Shown: piece after piece, positions 60,522-64,000 of the stretch
Layout of the letters: each line of letters opens with the position of its first letter
How positions within the stretch are numbered: the stretch's first letter is position 1
Source: Qipengyuania vesicularis
GTDB taxonomy: Bacteria > Pseudomonadota > Alphaproteobacteria > Sphingomonadales > Sphingomonadaceae
Assembly (NCBI RefSeq): GCF_019711415.1
Contig: NZ_JAIGNJ010000001.1
Location: 303,001-367,000 of the forward strand
Direction: 5' to 3'
DNA: 64,000 bases
Position numbers and translations under genes: made by a program
Notes under the pieces: model-generated
What the model was told of the DNA's origin: nothing
Database searches by the model: none
The model's input: the letters and a program-made list of their open reading frames with translations, nothing else

Positions 60522-60598
60522 TGGTAGGCCCGGCAGGACTCGAACCCGCGACCTAGCCGTTATGAGCGGCCAGCTCTAACCAACTGAGCTACGGGCCC
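60522..60598 (-). tRNA. tRNA with CAT anticodon, probably tRNA-Ile2
   Basis: A 77-nt cloverleaf with encoded CCA lies on the minus strand. The anticodon loop CTCATAA gives CAT, and the T-arm is GGGTTCGAGTCCTG. The anticodon arm and following bases (CTAGGTCGCGGG) resemble tRNA-Ile2, whose C34 is changed to lysidine by TilS, more than elongator tRNA-Met. The acceptor has a G-U closing pair. Met cannot be ruled out by eye. Confidence 0.85.
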
Positions 60599-60677
60599 CC
60601 GCCAACCGTCCGTGAAGGCGAGATCGCCGCCTAGCGCCGCCCATCGGCAATCGCAAGCGGCGATACGCGGGTTTTGC

Positions 60678-62447
60678 CTATCCGGCGGCACTTTCCGGGC
60701 TGGGTATGGCATCGGCGCCCGCGAGAAGCGGGAGCGATAGCACCAGCCGGTCGCCATCACGCATCAGTTCGCCGCCTGCGACACGGGCCTCCGCCCGCGC
60801 AAGACGAAGCGAGAATCCCGCGCCGAATATCCCCGCGCTGAGCGAGCCGGCGGTGGGCCGCGTCTCTACCGAGAAGATGTCCTCCGCCTCTCGTAGCGTT
60901 GCGGGAAGGGTAGCGGCGAACTCGATCTGGTCGCCCTCGGTATCGAGCTGGAGCGCGATGGCCTCGCCCGCGCCCGTCGCTCCCGCAAGCGTTGCGAGCA
61001 GTCGCCAGGCGAGGATCTCGGCCTCGGACTGGGCAATCCCGATTGGTGCCCGCGCATCGCCAAGCTTCGCGTCGAAGCGCGCCACGCGGGGGCTGAGCAC
61101 TGTTTGCAGCTGCATTACCTGCCGCCGGGCGATCGCAGCGAAATCGGCCTGCCCTGCCTCGAGGTCGAGCGCGCCCGCCTCGAGCCTTGCCAGACGGTCG
61201 AGCTCGTCGAAGCCGGCGAGGATATGCGCGGCATCGCCTGCGATGGTCGCCGCGATGGCACGGTATTCATGCGGCACTGGCCCGATGACCTGTTGCTGGA
61301 TGATCTCGGCATAGCCCTGCATCGCATTGACTGGCGTGCGCAGTTCGTGGAGCAACTGGCGGAGGCGATCGGCCTCGGCCTCGCGGCGGCCCGTGCCCTC
61401 TTCGGAGACGCGGCGGAAGCGGCCGACATAGCCGAAGAAACGCCCGTCGCCGCGAGTGAAGCGCGGCGTTGCATCGATGATCCACTCACCCTCAATCCGC
61501 TTCGCACCGTGCAGGGCGATCCTCGTGTTGTGGAGCGGCTGGCGGCGGTCGATCGCCTCCGCAATCGCGGCCGAGCCGAGAGCCTTGAGATCGATCCCGA
61601 TCACCATGGGCGCGATCCGGTCCTCCGCCCAGTCGATCTTCCCGGCGGAATCGGCCCCGAACAGGAAGTGATCGAGCTCGGCAGGTTCCGGCACATCCTC
61701 CATTGGCATGGGCAGGGGCGGTGCTTCGGGTGGTTCGTGTTCCGTGGTTTCCGCTTCCGGCTCCGCATCAGGCTCTGGGGCAGGCGCGGGGGTGTCTCCT
61801 GACCTGGCTGCACGCTCGCGGCGGAAGGCCTCAATCCGTTCGACAAGTGCGCGCACGTCGTCCTTGCCCGGAACCGCGGGGGCAGGCTCGGGTGCCTCGT
61901 CTTCCTCAGCAGGTTCTGGAGGCGAGGGATTGTCCTCGGAAATCTCCGGTTCTTCGGACGGCGCTTCTGGCGGAGGACCCAGCTCCTCCATCAGTTCGAG
62001 CACTTCGGGCTCGGGCAATGCCCGGTCCGACACACCCAGCCGGTCGAGCACGCGTTCCGCCTCCACCGGCAGGTCCCGGCGATGGCGCAGGAAGCCGCGT
62101 GCACGGATCGGTAGCTTCGGGATCAGGTCTACCCATTCCTGCCCGGTCAGTTGCGCACGGTAGAGTGCGGCGGCGGCGACATGCGGGTGCGCCTCGCCGA
62201 ACCACTTCACCAGTTCGGGATTGCGGAACCGCCAGCCATGTTCTCCCACGATCGAAGCGCGGGTCTTTGGCGGGATCATCTCTCCTAGCGCGATCAGCCG
62301 CAGGTAGGCTGCCGCCTTCAGCGCGGGATCGCCTGCCTGTGGGCGCTCGCCGAGCAGGTCGATCAGCTGGCGGAACTGCGTCTTCGCCGCACGCTCGCCA
62401 GTTGCGCGGATGCGCAGCACAGTGGCAAGGCGGTCGTCGAAATGCAT
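60678..62447 (-). CDS. soluble histidine kinase-like protein with degenerate ATPase domain
   Basis: This 589-residue protein has a helical N-terminal domain (residues 1-150), a long Pro/Glu/Ala-rich acidic linker (about 155-258), and a PAS-like domain (272-347). The H-box LLHELRTPVNAMQGY follows, with candidate phospho-His 367. The C-terminal region fits the HATPase fold but lacks a clear N-box Asn and D-x-G-x-G; only a G2-like GAGFSLRLAR is visible. There is no membrane segment or receiver domain. It may be a pseudokinase/phosphatase or use another ATP site. It is divergent from the Lrp gene. Confidence 0.75.
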   Translation of the reverse strand: MHFDDRLATVLRIRATGERAAKTQFRQLIDLLGERPQAGDPALKAAAYLRLIALGEMIPPKTRASIVGEHGWRFRNPELVKWFGEAHPHVAAAALYRAQLTGQEWVDLIPKLPIRARGFLRHRRDLPVEAERVLDRLGVSDRALPEPEVLELMEELGPPPEAPSEEPEISEDNPSPPEPAEEDEAPEPAPAVPGKDDVRALVERIEAFRRERAARSGDTPAPAPEPDAEPEAETTEHEPPEAPPLPMPMEDVPEPAELDHFLFGADSAGKIDWAEDRIAPMVIGIDLKALGSAAIAEAIDRRQPLHNTRIALHGAKRIEGEWIIDATPRFTRGDGRFFGYVGRFRRVSEEGTGRREAEADRLRQLLHELRTPVNAMQGYAEIIQQQVIGPVPHEYRAIAATIAGDAAHILAGFDELDRLARLEAGALDLEAGQADFAAIARRQVMQLQTVLSPRVARFDAKLGDARAPIGIAQSEAEILAWRLLATLAGATGAGEAIALQLDTEGDQIEFAATLPATLREAEDIFSVETRPTAGSLSAGIFGAGFSLRLARAEARVAGGELMRDGDRLVLSLPLLAGADAIPSPESAAG

Positions 62448-62600
62448 TCAGTCTCCGGCAAATAGGCGCAAGATCGGAGGCTCAGCCATCGCACAACCGC
62501 CCTCAGGGACGGACAACAGATATGGTTAGCCCCGCGTTTACCACTCGCATGCTTTGCGCCGTTGCAAAGCGGGACAATTGCTGGCAAAGATAATAATGTT

Positions 62601-62616
62601 AGCCAATCGCGTGGCT
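62601..62616. promoter_or_regulatory. short inverted repeat before Lrp gene
   Basis: AGCCA and TGGCT flank 6 bp, 72 bp before the Lrp ATG, within the 240-bp region shared with the divergent kinase. Lrp genes are commonly autoregulated, so an operator is possible; the site is short. Confidence 0.3.
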
Positions 62617-62687
62617 GTGCGTTTTCAACATTTCATATACGCAAAGCGATGCTGGGGGCTTGTGGCTCAACCGGGGAACGAAGTGTG

Positions 62688-63149
62688 ATGGCCAATCTCG
62701 ACGATATCGATCGCCGCTTGTTGTCCGAATTGCAGGACGAAGGCCGCATCACCAATGTCGAGCTGGCGCACCGCGTCGGACTGACCGCGCCGCCGTGCCT
62801 GCGCCGTGTCCGTGCGCTGGAGGAAGAGGGTGTAATTCGCGGCTACCACGCCGAACTCGATCCCTCGAAATTGGGCTTCTCCATCACCGTTTTCGCCATG
62901 GTCAGCCTGAAGAGCCAGGCGGAAGACGCGCTGCGCGAATTCGAAACGGCGATGAAGGATCTGCCCGAGGTGCGCGAGGTGCACATGCTCAATGGCGAGA
63001 TCGACTTCATCATCAAGATCGTTGCGCGCGATTTGCAGGCATTCCAAGAATTCCTCACCAGCAAGCTCACGCCCGCACCAAATGTGGCGAGCGTGAAAAC
63101 CTCGCTGACGATCCGCACCAGCAAGAACGAGCCGGGCGTTCCGCTGTGA
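62688..63149 (+). CDS. Lrp/AsnC family transcriptional regulator
   Basis: This 153-residue regulator has an N-terminal HTH at about residues 5-48 (DIDRRLLSELQDEGRITNVELAHRVGLTAPPCLRRVRALEEEG) and a RAM (amino-acid-binding) domain at about residues 65-145 with VREVHMLNGEIDFIIKIVARD. It probably senses an amino acid. The ATG at 62688 follows GGGGAACG. Its TGA overlaps the GTG of the next gene, so both are one translational unit. Confidence 0.9.
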   Translation: MANLDDIDRRLLSELQDEGRITNVELAHRVGLTAPPCLRRVRALEEEGVIRGYHAELDPSKLGFSITVFAMVSLKSQAEDALREFETAMKDLPEVREVHMLNGEIDFIIKIVARDLQAFQEFLTSKLTPAPNVASVKTSLTIRTSKNEPGVPL

Positions 63150-63574
63150 GCGAGAGCATGCACGGACATTGCCTGTGCGGCGCGGTGCAGATCGAACTGG
63201 TCGCGCCCAAGGACGAAATCGAAATCTGCCAGTGCGCCATGTGCCGCCGATGGGGCGGGGCATTCTACCCGGCATTGGCTGGCGAGAGCTTTTCCATCAC
63301 CGGCGAAGAGTCGATCACGGCCTATGCATCGAGCGACTGGGGCGAGCGCGCCTTCTGCTCGACTTGCGGCACGAATATCTGGTGGCGTTTCAAGCCGACC
63401 GGCAATCGGAGCTTCTCTGCGGGATTGTTCGATGACGCGACCGGTCTCGCCATCGAGAAAGAGATATTCGTCGATGAAGGCGCCGAATGGTGCAGTCTCG
63501 AGGGGGAGCACCCGCGTCAGACGGGGGCGGAGGTGATCGCCGAGGCAAAGGCAGCGGGTTTCAGCTTCGACTGA
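63146..63574 (+). CDS. GFA family glutathione-dependent enzyme
   Basis: This protein of about 142 residues has the glutathione-dependent formaldehyde-activating (Gfa-like) fold with two zinc sites. The ligands are C-x-C in HCLCGAV, CQCAMCRRW, and FCSTCGTN. The start is GTG at 63146 overlapping the Lrp stop; an ATG at 63158 would remove four residues. Members bind glutathione and zinc; many have unknown substrates. With gshA elsewhere in the window, glutathione is expected in the cell. Confidence 0.87.
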   Translation: MSESMHGHCLCGAVQIELVAPKDEIEICQCAMCRRWGGAFYPALAGESFSITGEESITAYASSDWGERAFCSTCGTNIWWRFKPTGNRSFSAGLFDDATGLAIEKEIFVDEGAEWCSLEGEHPRQTGAEVIAEAKAAGFSFD

Positions 63575-63583
63575 CCGCCGACG

Positions 63584-64000
63584 CTAGGGCTCGGACCCTG
63601 CGTGGATGGTCCTGCGCAAGGTTTTCCTGAACAAATACGGCTCCAGAAATCGTCCGACGAGATAGATCAGCGCGAACAATGCGGCGAGGCCGTAGGCATC
63701 GCGCGGGGAGTAGTCGTCGTCCTCCTCGTCCTCTTCTTCGTCCTCGCCCGGATCCTCCGGGGCCGGAGCGCCGAGCATCTGGTCGAACCAGTGCAATTCG
63801 CCCGGCTCCTCGTCTTCCTCGTCCTCTTCCTCGGCTTGCGAGGCTTCCTTGCTCTCCTCCCACTGGCCAAGCATCACGAATCCTTGCGCAAGCGCGAGGA
63901 ACAGGAGCGGGGCGAGGAAGGTCAGCAGCAAGGCCGGGCTTCCGACATCGTAGCGCAGAAGCTGACCTTGGTTGTCTCCGGCCAGTTCAAGCGAGCCATT
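63584..64000 (-). CDS. acidic membrane protein, partial (N-terminus beyond window)
   Basis: This is the C-terminal 138 residues of a protein whose reading frame stays open to the window edge (NGSLELAGDNQGQLL...). It has a membrane segment (PALLLTFLAPLLFLALAQGFVML), a very acidic stretch of Glu/Asp runs, and a second hydrophobic segment (GLAALFALIYLVGRFLEPYLF). A TTG within the frame could be taken as a start, but protein-like sequence continues before it. I recognise no family. Its stop lies 10 bp from the convergent GFA gene. Confidence 0.6.
   Translation of the reverse strand, partial: NGSLELAGDNQGQLLRYDVGSPALLLTFLAPLLFLALAQGFVMLGQWEESKEASQAEEEDEEDEEPGELHWFDQMLGAPAPEDPGEDEEEDEEDDDYSPRDAYGLAALFALIYLVGRFLEPYLFRKTLRRTIHAGSEP

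Noticed and set aside
60522-60598. Calling the CAT-anticodon tRNA an elongator or initiator Met tRNA
   Set aside because: It lacks the initiator-type features, and its anticodon arm and following bases look more like tRNA-Ile2; left as probable because only a covariance model can settle it.

Overview
The window reads as chromosomal DNA from a GC-rich alphaproteobacterium, most likely Sphingomonadales, family Erythrobacteraceae. That placement is inference. It rests on GC-rich third codon positions, a plant/alphaproteobacterial-type glutamate-cysteine ligase, a class I lysyl-tRNA synthetase, a LOV-HWE histidine kinase, the ccoNOQP-ccoGHIS order with an Fnr-type regulator in front, and the small dense operons. 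I see no insertion sequence, prophage, integrase or CRISPR array. Both ends cut genes: an S41 peptidase at the left, and an acidic membrane protein at the right.

Layout. 1-16.4 kb is mostly housekeeping and metabolism: YgfZ, a patatin-like lipase, dihydroorotase, RarD, AstD, SelO, an alpha/beta hydrolase, a glycosyltransferase, a YfgM-BamB outer-membrane assembly pair, an rsmE-gshA-monooxygenase operon, and ubiA. 16.4-24 kb holds a small unknown gene, SRAP, TrmL, an exported amidohydrolase, a SoxR unit with a clear SoxR operator, a TetR/SnoaL-like divergent pair, SixA, a sterol-desaturase-like hydroxylase and a membrane AraC regulator. 24-32 kb holds a DinG-type helicase, two orphan small membrane proteins with matching leaders, lysS, a blue-light kinase, a prolyl-4-hydroxylase-like enzyme and a cytochrome b561. 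32-44 kb holds an Arg-rich RcnB-like protein, an FMN split-barrel protein, two different GGDEF proteins, a Tat-exported PLP enzyme, a methanethiol methyltransferase-like protein, an AraC regulator, an FKBP isomerase, an M28 peptidase and EttA. 44-50 kb holds a MATE-DUF1800-DUF1501 run, an M14 carboxypeptidase lipoprotein and OmpW. 50-60.4 kb is a microaerobic respiration block: an Fnr/FixK-type regulator, ccoNOQP, ccoGHIS, a small secreted protein and hemN. Two tRNA genes (Pro-TGG and a CAT-anticodon tRNA), an atypical histidine kinase, an Lrp regulator and a GFA enzyme close the window.

How the genes work together. The strongest circuit is the 50-60 kb block. Three copies of a TTGATCTGG-centred FNR/FixK box lie between ompW and the regulator, before ccoN, and at the end of the cco operon before hemN. 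The regulator therefore probably controls itself (and perhaps ompW), the high-affinity cbb3 oxidase with its assembly genes, and oxygen-independent heme synthesis. A second circuit is the soxR-VOC pair: an 18-bp SoxR box sits inside a 19-bp promoter spacer pointing at the VOC gene. I did not find a clearly new multi-gene system. The least explained items are the two orphan membrane-protein genes with identically spaced leaders, the Cys-containing secreted protein ending the cco operon, and the histidine kinase whose ATPase domain looks degenerate.
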